DNA of 64,000 nucleotides, from contig CAYXBP010000005.1 in NCBI GenBank assembly GCA_964463355.1, forward strand, positions 1 through 64,000. The letters run 5' to 3'. The notes under the pieces were generated by a model. The model ran no database searches, had not been told where the DNA came from, and saw only the letters and a list, made by a program, of their open reading frames with translations. The DNA is from Firm-04 sp964463355 (lineage in GTDB: Bacteria > Bacillota > Clostridia > Oscillospirales > Ruminococcaceae). A program made the position numbers and the translations under genes. Positions 7,211 to 15,275 of this stretch are shown one piece after another (position 1 is the first letter of the stretch; each line of letters begins with the position of its first letter).

Positions 7211-7921
7211 TTACTGCTGCTGCGATGATGTTCCGTGTGTTTGCCTACGGCGAATGCGTCGCCAGTTGAAGAATCCGTACAGGTCGTTGCAAAAAAAGAT
7301 CACAAAGCATAGGATCATGGGAATATACGCTGCATTTTCTCGTGAGGCAAGATACCACAGCAAGATGAGAACGATATCGTTTGCTGCATAAGCCAATGCG
7401 TAGTGAGGGCTGCGCAGAATTGTCAGCATACAGGCAGAAAAGCTTGTGGCAATGGAGAGCGTACTGATGGGAAGCTGTGCAGTACCCAGTGCGGAAAGGA
7501 TCGGGTAAAAAACTGCCGTGACCGCCGCTGTGCTGCATATCACCAGCAGGTAGTGCTTTGCGGTCAGATGCGCCACCTGCACCTCAGTTTTGCCCTTTGC
7601 GAAGGGGTGCCGCAGCCATGCAATCAGGGAGATTAACGCTGTGGGAGCGGTCATGCCGAGGTAGGTGATCATTTCGCCCCAGTACGCAAAACGATAGGAT
7701 ATGATCCCATAAATCACTGAAAACAGGATCGACAGCATCTGTCCGAACGGTTCGCCTTTGGCTAAAAAAATCAGTGAGGTTGCGCCTACCAGCAGGGCGG
7801 TCAGCACCATGGGGTCGCATCCGCCGCTTACGAGCAGCACCATGGCAATCAGCAACATGGAGCCACCCCACAGCAGCCATTCACTGCGCGTAAAAGTGGA
7901 AAATGGATTCGGTAATTTCAT
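7211..7921 (-). CDS. pnuC: PnuC-like nicotinamide riboside transporter
   Basis: A 236-residue membrane protein with about seven helices. Family-like segments are LFSVIYGIISYRFAYWGEMITYLGMT in the middle and CFVIFFCNDLYGFFNWRRI at the C-terminus. PnuC proteins take up nicotinamide riboside for NAD synthesis. The ATG at 7921 is preceded by GGAGGAATTGAT. It is the last gene of a minus-strand train from 10815. A terminator-like hairpin sits right before its ribosome site, so its expression is probably conditional (see the leader at 7936-8019). Confidence 0.85.
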   Translation of the reverse strand: MKLPNPFSTFTRSEWLLWGGSMLLIAMVLLVSGGCDPMVLTALLVGATSLIFLAKGEPFGQMLSILFSVIYGIISYRFAYWGEMITYLGMTAPTALISLIAWLRHPFAKGKTEVQVAHLTAKHYLLVICSTAAVTAVFYPILSALGTAQLPISTLSIATSFSACMLTILRSPHYALAYAANDIVLILLWYLASRENAAYIPMILCFVIFFCNDLYGFFNWRRIRRRQTHGTSSQQQ

Positions 7922-7935
7922 ATCAATTCCTCCAA

Positions 7936-8019
7936 ACAAAAACATCCATGGCACGCTTCTTCAAAGACCTAACGAAGCGTGCCACGGATGCTGAACATTC
8001 CGTGTTCTACCCGGTGGCA
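7936..8019 (-). promoter_or_regulatory. pnuC leader: terminator with competing stems, possible riboswitch/attenuator
   Basis: On the minus strand a 17-bp hairpin with one mismatch (arms 7990-7974 and 7959-7943) is followed by TTTTTGTTT and, within ten bases, the pnuC ribosome site. Upstream bases can pair with its 5' arm instead: TGCCAC (8019-8014) with GTGGCA (7985-7980), and CACGGA (8004-7999) with TCCGTG (7988-7983). This is the layout of a transcription attenuator. Some pnuC genes are known to be controlled by NAD+-binding riboswitches; membership of that class is not shown here. Confidence 0.5.
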
Positions 8020-8044
8020 GATGGGATATGCGATTCATTTACAG

Positions 8045-8521
8045 TTAGTCTGTCGGCGAAGGGAAAGCTCGCTGTTCTTCATGCGGGAAGCTTTTGGCAT
8101 TTGCTGCAAGATATGCAGCCCTTGCTGCTTTGCGCTGTACGATAATCTGTACCACTGCAAAGATCAAGCAGCAAAATGCGCTGAGCATGAGCAGGGTTTG
8201 ATACCATTTTTCCGAAGCAACCACTGGATGATCGGTGAGAAAAGCGTGGAAAATCGGCACAAACAAAATGGCACTGCCGAACATGGCAGGCAGCCCCACC
8301 CATTTTGCCTTGCTGCGGAGCATCAGTGCAAGGGAAACGGTAAGGATGACAAGTGCGTAAAACAGGCTCTGGAATCCCGTGGAGATGCGTGCGGTGAGAA
8401 AACTCATTGCCTCATTGACACGATTGATGAAATAGAAGGTCAGTGCCATGATTGAGCAGGTGATGAGCAGATGCGGCAAAAATGCGTAGATACCTCTGCC
8501 GATGGTGCGCAGTTCCTTCAT
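8045..8521 (-). CDS. Four-helix membrane protein, unknown
   Basis: A 158-residue protein with four predicted membrane helices (starting near residues 15, 45, 70 and 108) and a polar tail. The ATG at 8521 follows the stop of the glycosidase gene by one base, so it is coupled to that gene. No family is recognised. Its setting, between a phosphodiester glycosidase and pnuC, suggests an envelope or transport role but does not define it. Confidence 0.7.
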   Translation of the reverse strand: MKELRTIGRGIYAFLPHLLITCSIMALTFYFINRVNEAMSFLTARISTGFQSLFYALVILTVSLALMLRSKAKWVGLPAMFGSAILFVPIFHAFLTDHPVVASEKWYQTLLMLSAFCCLIFAVVQIIVQRKAARAAYLAANAKSFPHEEQRAFPSPTD

Positions 8522-8522
8522 G

Positions 8523-9695
8523 TTACTGCACCTCCCCGATATAGAAGATATCGCTGGTGGGGCGGCCGTTATTATACGGTTTATTGTACACCTCACCGTT
8601 AAAGATCATCATCGCGCTCTGACCGCCATCCAGATTATAGGCATGAGTGCAGCCGAGATCGATAAAGAGCTGTCCGAACTCCAGCATGGTCATACCAATA
8701 GAGTAGCCTTCCTGTCTGCCATCCACGGTTACGAGGACATAGTGACCTGGTTCGTAGTAGCCAAAGCCGGTACGGGGGTTCTCGCTCAAAATCCCGGGGC
8801 TGAACTGGGTTTTTGCAACACCGTTTTTCACCAGTGTTGGCCCGAAGCTCATAGTCTGGTACAGACCGTTTTGCAACGCGGCATTGAGGTCGTAGCTGCC
8901 GTTTTCCTCCACGGTCACGGTGCCATCGTAGAAGATTGAGCAAACATCGGCGCGGGGGGTATCGCGGTACATGACATAATTGCGCACGATGATGCCGTTA
9001 TCGCGGATGCCGTAGTAATCGCCGTTGACGGCTAAGATCGCGTTGTTGTTGTTGGCAATTTTCTTGGTATTCTCCGTGATATTCTTTCCGTACTGTCCCT
9101 TGGCAAACGCGGCTTTGAAATTATCAATATACCGCACATAAATATCTGCGATATATGCGACACTGTTGCCCACTTTACGTGTTTCGATGTCAATGGCAAT
9201 ATCGTGGCTGCGATAGGAGTTTTCGGTAATCACAACGGAATCGTCGGCAGAGAATTTATCAAGCCACTTGCTGCCCCAGCCTGATGGATCAGGATCCGGC
9301 AATTTGGCAGTGGTGGCAGTGGTGGATGAAGTTGAGGTGGTGCTGATGGTCAATGTGCTGCCGCTGCTGTTGCTGACGTAAGAGGCGGTCGTTGTAAGAT
9401 CGGTATGGATAGAAACTGTGGTTTCGCCGCCTTGATGTTCAAGCGAGGCACTGCTTTCTGTAGTTTCAGAGCCGCCTACGGTGGTGGTAAATGAAGTTGT
9501 GCTGCTTGTGGCATACGGGTCACGGGTAGGAATGGATGCCTGCGTCAGCTTGTTGGGGTCGTTTTCGAGGGATTGCGGTCGCACATGATGAAAGTAAGAA
9601 AAGGAGAGAATGCAGACTGCCAGCAACGCAACATCGCCCAGCAGCATGAGGGGCAGTGCGATGGGCTTTTTGGGACCTTGGGGATTCTTTGCCAT
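8523..9695 (-). CDS. Membrane-anchored phosphodiester glycosidase (NAGPA) family protein
   Basis: A 390-residue protein: one N-terminal membrane helix (LPLMLLGDVALLAVCILSF), a Ser/Thr-rich linker of about 100 residues, then a C-terminal PF09992 domain. Domain marks are AVNGDYYG, NPRTGFGY, LVTVDGRQ, and YNLDGGQSAMM near the end. Relatives remove sugars from phosphodiesters or process cell-wall and exopolysaccharide sugars outside the cell. The ATG at 9695 has AAGGAAATG before it. It lies in one operon with the GT2-GtrA protein, 43 bases downstream of it. Confidence 0.85.
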   Translation of the reverse strand: MAKNPQGPKKPIALPLMLLGDVALLAVCILSFSYFHHVRPQSLENDPNKLTQASIPTRDPYATSSTTSFTTTVGGSETTESSASLEHQGGETTVSIHTDLTTTASYVSNSSGSTLTISTTSTSSTTATTAKLPDPDPSGWGSKWLDKFSADDSVVITENSYRSHDIAIDIETRKVGNSVAYIADIYVRYIDNFKAAFAKGQYGKNITENTKKIANNNNAILAVNGDYYGIRDNGIIVRNYVMYRDTPRADVCSIFYDGTVTVEENGSYDLNAALQNGLYQTMSFGPTLVKNGVAKTQFSPGILSENPRTGFGYYEPGHYVLVTVDGRQEGYSIGMTMLEFGQLFIDLGCTHAYNLDGGQSAMMIFNGEVYNKPYNNGRPTSDIFYIGEVQ

Positions 9696-9738
9696 AAACA
9701 TTTCCTTTCCGATAATGGGATAATGGGAGAATGGATGG

Positions 9739-10815
9739 TTAGGCTTGGCGGAATACCCAATTCTGCTGAATGCGGAAGCTGATGAAATACAGCAGGGTAT
9801 CCACCACGATCTTGAATAGTGCGACAAGGAAGCCGCCACTGCCGAGCAAGGCACTCAGCAGCCATACCAATCCAGCAGAAACTGCCATTTGCACCGCGCA
9901 GAGCAGGTAGTAACGGAACACTGTGGTTCGGATGGGAGCATCGCTTTTGAACACCGCTTTGCGGTTCATGGTGTAGTTGAACAGTGAGCTGACCACACGT
10001 GCGATGCATGTTGCAAGCCACACGGCGGGGTCGGCACCGACAAGATGCTTAAACGGTGTGAACAGCAGATTAAACAAGGCATTATCAATGAGGAAAGAGA
10101 GAATCGAACTGCAAAAGAAGCGGATGATAATGCCGTACACACGCAGCGAATCGCGAATCGGTCGAAAATGGGTGGTAGAGTTGTCATCAATATAAATGGT
10201 GCGGATTTTCTGCTCCAGCAGAGGAATCTTCTTACTCTTGCACACCAGCAGCATATTGGTTTCATACTCAAAGCGTTCGCCGTCCACCTCGCACATGGCA
10301 GGGATCACCGCATGGGGAAACACGCGCAGGCCTGTCTGGGTGTCAGAAACTTTTAATCCGCAAAAGGTGCGGAACACAAACGAGGTGCATTTGTTGCCAA
10401 AGCGGCTTTTAGGCGGTACAATTTCCGCAGAGAAATCTCTGCAACCGAGTATGATGCTCTTGCCGCCGTCCTCACGCATACGCTGCACGCAGGCTTCAAT
10501 ATCTTCAGGGTGATGCTGATCATCACCATCAATGGTCACGCAGCCAATGGACGATCGGCGGTTTTCAAGATACCATTGAAATGCGGTTTTGAGGGCTCTG
10601 CCTTTGCCGTAGTTTTTTTGGTGATGCAGTACCGCGCAGCCGAAACGATCGGCGGCTTCTTCAAAGTAGTGCAAGTTTTCAGTGGCAGAGCCATCATTGA
10701 CCAGTACAATATCGGTAAATCCGCACTTGCGGATATTCTCCACAACGCGCAGCAAACGGTCATCGGGATCAAGGGAAGGGATGATGACGGTGATATCCTG
10801 ATTATGATAAGTCAT
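9739..10815 (-). CDS. GT2 glycosyltransferase fused to GtrA membrane domain
   Basis: A 358-residue fusion. Residues 1-220 are a DPM-synthase-like GT2 fold: VIIPSLDPDDRL, VLVNDGS, and TIDGDDQHHPED as the metal-binding DxD region. Residues 225-355 form a GtrA-type four-helix membrane domain (FFCSSILSFLIDNALFNLLF, FNYTMNRKAVF). Such proteins load a sugar onto a polyprenyl phosphate and help move it across the membrane to decorate envelope glycans. The gene heads the operon with the phosphodiester glycosidase. A promoter lies about 150 bases upstream. Confidence 0.85.
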   Translation of the reverse strand: MTYHNQDITVIIPSLDPDDRLLRVVENIRKCGFTDIVLVNDGSATENLHYFEEAADRFGCAVLHHQKNYGKGRALKTAFQWYLENRRSSIGCVTIDGDDQHHPEDIEACVQRMREDGGKSIILGCRDFSAEIVPPKSRFGNKCTSFVFRTFCGLKVSDTQTGLRVFPHAVIPAMCEVDGERFEYETNMLLVCKSKKIPLLEQKIRTIYIDDNSTTHFRPIRDSLRVYGIIIRFFCSSILSFLIDNALFNLLFTPFKHLVGADPAVWLATCIARVVSSLFNYTMNRKAVFKSDAPIRTTVFRYYLLCAVQMAVSAGLVWLLSALLGSGGFLVALFKIVVDTLLYFISFRIQQNWVFRQA

Positions 10816-10966
10816 AGAAAGCGACTCCTACACAAAGCCAAAGGGCTGTTTTTCATCTTGTTTTGTGTATGCTTTGAAGCTAAGGTATGATTATCCATCC
10901 AAAGGCTGAAAGCAAACTGAATGGGCGATGTCTATGTTCAAAACAGCACAAAACGACACAACATCA

Positions 10967-10995
10967 ATTATAGCACAATCGCTATGAAATTGCAA
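10967..10995 (-). promoter_or_regulatory. Sigma-A promoter for the GT2-GtrA operon
   Basis: On the minus strand TTGCAA (10995-10990) and TATAAT (10972-10967) are 17 bases apart. This implies a leader of about 145 bases before the ATG at 10815. Confidence 0.7.
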
Positions 10996-11030
10996 GCCCT
11001 GAATCATAATTGAGAAGGGGGAAAACTTAC

Positions 11031-11062
11031 AAAAAAAACCTGTGTATGTTTCCATACACAGG
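11031..11062 (-). terminator. Terminator of the TerB-like gene
   Basis: Arms CCTGTGTATG (11039-11048) and CATACACAGG (11053-11062) pair around a 4-base loop. On the minus strand they are followed by eight T residues. Confidence 0.85.
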
Positions 11063-11083
11063 GAGAATTTTGCGCAGTTTCGT

Positions 11084-11509
11084 TTATTTAGCAATGGATG
11101 CAGGCGTTGCAGGCATCGTCAAAGCTTCATCAATGGCAGCGTAGACGCTGTACAGATCCAGCACGCAGGATTCCAGCGCGCGGCAGATACGGTTATCAAA
11201 ACCGAACGCATCGCGCAAAGCATTCAAAGTGCGGCGTTCATTGACATCTTCAAAGCTATCGCAGATCGCGACCGAGAACAGTTCCATATACACCTTGCGC
11301 TTAAGCAACTCTGGCAATTGCGCGAGGGTATCGCGGGCGGCGTTGCAGGCGGCTGCGTCATAGGAAAACCCGTGTACATGCATATCTTTGGCATATTGAT
11401 CCAGCACCTTAGCCTCCTCAATATCCACAATTCCGTCATCTTCAATAATTTCCGAAGCAAGCGTCAGAAAAGCCTCCGATTCAATGGGGCCAAGCTCGTG
11501 TAAAAACAT
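11084..11509 (-). CDS. Small all-helical protein, possibly TerB-like
   Basis: A 141-residue acidic helical protein. The pattern SEIIEDDGIVDIEEAKVLDQYAKDM resembles the acidic EF-loop-like segment of TerB-fold proteins, but the match is weak. The ATG at 11509 is used; a TTG three codons upstream sits too close to the GAAAGG ribosome site. It is a single-gene unit with its own promoter and terminator. The function is unknown. Confidence 0.65.
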   Translation of the reverse strand: MFLHELGPIESEAFLTLASEIIEDDGIVDIEEAKVLDQYAKDMHVHGFSYDAAACNAARDTLAQLPELLKRKVYMELFSVAICDSFEDVNERRTLNALRDAFGFDNRICRALESCVLDLYSVYAAIDEALTMPATPASIAK

Positions 11510-11561
11510 CGTATACAAATCCTTTCTTCATCAAGTGGGTGAATCCTCACCCCATGCGTTC

Positions 11562-11591
11562 AGTATAGCATATTCAGGAAAAAATTGCAAG
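11562..11591 (-). promoter_or_regulatory. Promoter of the TerB-like gene
   Basis: On the minus strand TTGCAA (11591-11586) and TATACT (11567-11562) are 18 bases apart, about 50 bases before the ATG at 11509. Confidence 0.65.
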
Positions 11592-11680
11592 TGATTTCAC
11601 AGAAACTGCACGAATACATCATCATGTTTTTGCATTTTTGATGATTCTATGATATGGTACTGCCGATATACGATGAATGT

Positions 11681-12019
11681 TCAGCGTGCAACTGCGATGA
11701 CCTGCAACAGTTTAAACAATCTGCGTTTTCCCCGCCGTATAGTGCGGGATACGGTAGATTCATCCACGCCATAACGCGCTGCAATCTGCTTCATATTCAT
11801 GCCTTCTTCGTAGTAAGCAAGGCAGTAATTGCGCTGTGTGGCGGTCAGCTCCGTACGCATAGCACGATGCAGTATCATGATTAGTGCTTTGCGCTGGGCT
11901 TTGTTGGTATTCTGGTCTGCCATACCCAATGCAACCTGTGTAGCCTCAGCACAAGATTTGACAAACTCTGGATCATATTCCAATACCGCATCGGAATAAA
12001 CGGTTCGGTTTCGGCTCAT
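11681..12019 (-). CDS. Sigma-70 region-4-like DNA-binding protein
   Basis: A 112-residue protein whose C-terminal half is a helix-turn-helix like sigma region 4: LTATQRNYCLAYYEEGMNMKQIAARYGVDESTVSRTIRRGKRRLF. No region 2 is present, so it is not a full sigma factor. Proteins of this shape occur as phage or chromosomal regulators in clostridia. Its ATG overlaps the stop of the preceding small gene. Target unknown. Confidence 0.75.
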   Translation of the reverse strand: MSRNRTVYSDAVLEYDPEFVKSCAEATQVALGMADQNTNKAQRKALIMILHRAMRTELTATQRNYCLAYYEEGMNMKQIAARYGVDESTVSRTIRRGKRRLFKLLQVIAVAR

Positions 12020-12303
12020 GCATCCTCCTGTTCCTGATGGCGCGCGTAGATGGAGATGGATCGCAGCGCATCACAAAGGCAAAAGTATTCATCGGTGAGC
12101 AGATCAATTCTTTGTTCGATTTGTTTTTGCTGCAATGCAGACTGGTATGTGATATGGATATTGCGGCGTGCAGTTTTCAGTTGTTCTTTGGCAGCACTGC
12201 GTGCCCGCAATACGGCGGTGACCGCCTGACGGTATTCTTGCTCCATGCGAATATAGCAATCCGCAGCAGCACTCAGTGGCATGGCTTGTGTGGTCTGATT
12301 CAT
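12016..12303 (-). CDS. Small helical protein, unknown
   Basis: A 95-residue protein, mostly charged helix (EYRQAVTAVLRARSAAKEQLKTARRNIH), probably coiled coil, with no membrane segment. The ATG at 12303 is preceded by AAGGAGGACAAGAAT. It overlaps the sigma-region-4-like gene by 4 bases. It may be that regulator's partner, but nothing in the sequence says so. Confidence 0.65.
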   Translation of the reverse strand: MNQTTQAMPLSAAADCYIRMEQEYRQAVTAVLRARSAAKEQLKTARRNIHITYQSALQQKQIEQRIDLLTDEYFCLCDALRSISIYARHQEQEDA

Positions 12304-12368
12304 ATTCTTGTCCTCCTTATGGTGATGGGTGCGGCGACGAACGGCGAAGAACAAATGTTCTGTATCCT

Positions 12369-12397
12369 AGTGTACATCATTTCAAAGGAAAAGTCAA
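12369..12397 (-). promoter_or_regulatory. Promoter of the two-gene sigma-like operon
   Basis: On the minus strand TTGACT (12397-12392) and TACACT (12374-12369) are 17 bases apart, about 60 bases before the ATG at 12303. Confidence 0.65.
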
Positions 12398-12440
12398 GGC
12401 TTTGGTGTGGCGTTTTTGGTGCATACACGGTTGAAGATCA

Positions 12441-12472
12441 AAAAATCTCTGAGAAGCATTGTTCTCAGAGAT
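12441..12472 (-). terminator. Second terminator downstream of the CarD-like gene
   Basis: Arms ATCTCTGAGAA (12445-12455) and TTCTCAGAGAT (12462-12472) form a perfect 11-bp stem. A T-run follows on the minus strand. Confidence 0.75.
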
Positions 12473-12585
12473 CACAGTCTGTCGAAATATCATGAAGCAT
12501 TTCTACTAGTTTGCAGGTAATCCATCAAGCCCTAAAAAGCATTCGCGAAGGTTTCACAATTCCTTTTCCGGCGGGGCTTGCATTG

Positions 12586-12630
12586 AAAAACAATGAGGGA
12601 AAAGCATTCTTGCGCGCTTTCCCCTCATTG
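12586..12630 (-). terminator. Terminator of the CarD-like gene
   Basis: Arms 12591-12605 and 12616-12630 pair over 15 positions with one mismatch and are followed by five T on the minus strand. The core GAGGGGAAAGC recurs in the terminator at 15185. Confidence 0.85.
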
Positions 12631-12636
12631 AACGTT

Positions 12637-13152
12637 TTACTCGGTAATAGCAGCACGAATCCGTGCATCGGCTTCCTCATCGGAGATGCCCAACGCATAG
12701 GCCAGTTCTTCCCCAACAATGCGATATGCTTCTTTTTGTACTGCAATATCGGTGGCAGGTAGCTTTTTTTTCAAGGCACGCAATGCCGCCTGCTGCAGTT
12801 CAATGGAACGCAGCATCTGTAACAGAGTAGGCGCATCCCCTACAGAAAGCACACGCCGGAACTCTGCACTACGCTTCTTGCGATCATCGATCCAGATACT
12901 AGGCTGATTGTGAGCAGCTTGCAGCATATTCTCGATGTTTTCCTTCGTTAGTAAGGGGCGCATTTTGGCGCATAGTGTTTCATTATCCAGTGGCACGAGA
13001 ATAACCATTGCCCCATTGCTGATTGGCTTTAATTCACAGCAAAGGCGCATATGTTGCGCGTCGGGGAAGGGCATATTCTCCACACGCATCACCTGACAGA
13101 TTCCAGTGCCGCCATAATGTACAAATTCACCTACTTGCGGTTGTGGGCACAT
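12637..13152 (-). CDS. CarD family transcription regulator
   Basis: A 171-residue protein. Residues 5-65 match the CarD/CdnL RNA-polymerase-interacting domain: VGEFVHYGGTGICQVMRVE, then ILVPLDN. A helical C-terminal half follows. CarD proteins bind the polymerase beta subunit and tune open-complex stability at promoters such as those of rRNA. It is a single-gene unit with promoter at 13198-13226 and a terminator behind. Confidence 0.85.
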   Translation of the reverse strand: MCPQPQVGEFVHYGGTGICQVMRVENMPFPDAQHMRLCCELKPISNGAMVILVPLDNETLCAKMRPLLTKENIENMLQAAHNQPSIWIDDRKKRSAEFRRVLSVGDAPTLLQMLRSIELQQAALRALKKKLPATDIAVQKEAYRIVGEELAYALGISDEEADARIRAAITE

Positions 13153-13197
13153 ACGCGTGCCTCCTTTTCACTAATATTCGACTTTCCTACTGTTCAT

Positions 13198-13226
13198 ATT
13201 ATAGCATATTTCGCAGATTTTCTCAA
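13198..13226 (-). promoter_or_regulatory. Promoter of the CarD-like gene
   Basis: On the minus strand TTGAGA (13226-13221) and TATAAT (13203-13198) are separated by 17 bases. Confidence 0.7.
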
Positions 13227-13297
13227 GGGTCATTTTACACAAACTTTGGCAAAATGCCTGTTTTTCCATATGATTTGCACTTTTCGCTGACTACAGC

Positions 13298-13327
13298 AAA
13301 GCCCCGAACTGCAATAGTACGGGGCTT
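13298..13327 (-). terminator. Terminator of the XRE-membrane regulator gene
   Basis: AAGCCCCG and CGGGGCTT arms enclose a 13-base loop; only a short T-run follows on the minus strand. It lies directly after the gene that ends at 13336. Confidence 0.6.
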
Positions 13328-13335
13328 GAGTGATA

Positions 13336-14004
13336 CTATTTTTGGGGGGTATCGGGCTTCTTTTTTGATTTTTCCTTGTTGCCGCGCAAGGCAGACCAAA
13401 GCACGATAATAATCTGTGCTGGTATTCCGATGATAAACAGCTGCCATGGGCGATGCGACCAAAAGGTTACAAACAGTGTGCCAAGGGTCGTCCATACCAG
13501 CAGCGATATGATAAGGTAATTGGCACGGCGATTGAACCAGATTGAATTGAACACCAGCCAGATAATCATCGTCAGTGGAATGGCATACACAAACATAAAA
13601 GGCGAATATTCCACTGTGGGCGCAAGAATATCCAGAATGACAAAAACGGTTGTCGCAATCAGCCACACCAGCACGATTGCCATTCCGGCAATCAAAATGC
13701 GATTGCGCATTCTGTAGGGCTTTGGCACAGCCTGATCCTTCTCCGTCTGTTCCGCAAGGTTCTCCTCTATTGTTTCCGATGCATTATGTACGCCTTCTTC
13801 ACAAACCAGTGCATCCAATGTCACATGATAATAGTCAGCCAACTGCTTCAGCACAACCAGATCCGGCAGCGACTCTCCGCGTTCCCATTTGGAAACAGCT
13901 TTATCTGAATAGTGAATCTGTTCTGCCAACTGAATCTGCGTCAGTTGATGTTCTTTGCGCAGCTGTGTAAGATTATGAGCAACAATTTGCTTCAGTTCAG
14001 CCAT
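13336..14004 (-). CDS. XRE-type helix-turn-helix regulator with membrane domain
   Basis: A 222-residue protein. Residues 1-65 are a Cro/CI-type HTH (LTQLRKEHQLTQIQLAEQIHYSDKAVSKWERGESLPDL). A linker follows, then four predicted membrane helices from residue 100 on. Such HTH-membrane fusions are thought to sense envelope or redox conditions. The ATG at 14004 is preceded by GGAGGGCTGTT. Target genes are unknown; degV is divergent on the other side. Confidence 0.85.
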   Translation of the reverse strand: MAELKQIVAHNLTQLRKEHQLTQIQLAEQIHYSDKAVSKWERGESLPDLVVLKQLADYYHVTLDALVCEEGVHNASETIEENLAEQTEKDQAVPKPYRMRNRILIAGMAIVLVWLIATTVFVILDILAPTVEYSPFMFVYAIPLTMIIWLVFNSIWFNRRANYLIISLLVWTTLGTLFVTFWSHRPWQLFIIGIPAQIIIVLWSALRGNKEKSKKKPDTPQK

Positions 14005-14157
14005 AACAGCCCTCCTTCTCAATACTGCACTCATTATACCATAAAATTTGGTAGAATGCAAGCCGTTTTTTCGTCTGATTCTCCTGTGGGTAGAGTGGTA
14101 GAATGGACTCTCTGGTCGGTTTCTCCGGTGGGTTTCCTTGCAAATGCAAACTGTAGG

Positions 14158-14186
14158 GTGACATTTTTTCTGTAGTATGGTATAAT
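14158..14186 (+). promoter_or_regulatory. Promoter of degV
   Basis: GTGACA (14158-14163) and TATAAT (14181-14186) are 17 bases apart, about 65 bases before the degV ribosome site. Confidence 0.6.
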
Positions 14187-14259
14187 AAATATGCCAAAGC
14201 AGAGCGTCCGAACATACGACCCTGCTCTCATTTTTTGAAATCGGAAAGGAACCACGCAC

Positions 14260-15132
14260 ATGAGCAATACCCATGATTATGTTATCGTAACGGACAGCGG
14301 CTGCGACCTCACCCTTGAACAGCGTGAATCCATGGAACTGGATTTGGTACCCCTAAATGCCTTTATGAAGGATACTCCCACACAACCTTGTACACTTGTT
14401 GGCGCAGATTTTTACAATGCATTGCGCGATGGTCACATTGCTTGTACCTCTGCTGCCAACCTCAGCACATTCCGTGAGATATATATCCGTATTCTGAATC
14501 AGGGCAAGGATATCTTATTTCTGTCGTTTTCTTCTGCGCTGAGTTGTATGTATGCGACTGCGCGTCTTACAGCCGAAGAACTTGCCACTGAATACCCCGA
14601 GCGCAAGATCATTACCGTAGACAGTCTTTCTGCCAGTATGGGGCAGGGGCTGCTGCTGTACTATGCCGTGCAAAAAAAACGCGAGGGTGCGAGCATCGAG
14701 GAACTGGAAGCGTATTTGCTGGAAAACCGTCTGCATCTCATTCATTGGTTCACTGTTGATGACCTGATGTTTTTGAATCGTGGCGGTCGTTTAAGCTCTC
14801 TTTCTGCCGTGGCGGGTACCTTGCTTGGCATCAAGCCAGTGATGCATGTCAGTGATGAAGGCAAGCTAATCGCCAAAGCAAAGGTTCGCGGAAGAAAAAA
14901 CGCGCTGTTGGCTTTGGCAAAGCATTTTGCAGATGAGGTTTATGACCCCACGCAGCAGGTTTACATCAGCCATGGCGATGACATTGAAGCAGCAAACTTT
15001 TTGCGAGATACGATCATGAAAGAATATGGCGCAACCAATGTTATCATCGGCGATGTCGGGCCAGTTATCGGTGCGCACTCTGGTCCAGGCACCATTGCAC
15101 TCTTTTATATGGGTAAAGGACGCGAATTATAA
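14260..15132 (+). CDS. degV: DegV family fatty-acid-binding protein
   Basis: A 290-residue protein with the DegV pattern. It begins YVIVTDSGCDLTLEQ and continues with FLSFSSALSCMYATA, TVDSLSASMGQG and a DDLMFLNRGGRLSS motif, then IGAHSGPGTIALFY at the end. DegV/FakB proteins bind a fatty acid and hand it to the kinase FakA for phosphorylation. No fakA lies in the window. GAAAGGAACC precedes the ATG. Confidence 0.92.
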   Translation: MSNTHDYVIVTDSGCDLTLEQRESMELDLVPLNAFMKDTPTQPCTLVGADFYNALRDGHIACTSAANLSTFREIYIRILNQGKDILFLSFSSALSCMYATARLTAEELATEYPERKIITVDSLSASMGQGLLLYYAVQKKREGASIEELEAYLLENRLHLIHWFTVDDLMFLNRGGRLSSLSAVAGTLLGIKPVMHVSDEGKLIAKAKVRGRKNALLALAKHFADEVYDPTQQVYISHGDDIEAANFLRDTIMKEYGATNVIIGDVGPVIGAHSGPGTIALFYMGKGREL

Positions 15133-15184
15133 ATGATTCGTAAGGCAGGGGTCGGAATCTTTCTTGCCAATACCCGCAAACAGA

Positions 15185-15227
15185 GAGGGGAAAGCGAACG
15201 AAAACGCTTTCCCCTCATTGCTTTTTT
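15185..15227 (+). terminator. Terminator of degV
   Basis: A perfect 12-bp stem GAGGGGAAAGCG/CGCTTTCCCCTC (15185-15196, 15205-15216) is followed by ATTG and six T. It stands between convergent degV and the mannanase gene. Confidence 0.9.
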
Positions 15228-15275
15228 ACCATTCAATCCTTATAGAAAACGTTCTGGTGGAAGATTCCCTGTGTT

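Larger units (their letters stand above)
12304..12636 (-). other. Intergenic stretch: one promoter and two terminators
   Basis: It holds the promoter for the small operon that ends at 11681 (12369-12397) and two minus-strand terminators behind the CarD-like gene (12586-12630 and 12441-12472). Between 12473 and 12585 I see no gene or clear structure. Confidence 0.7.
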
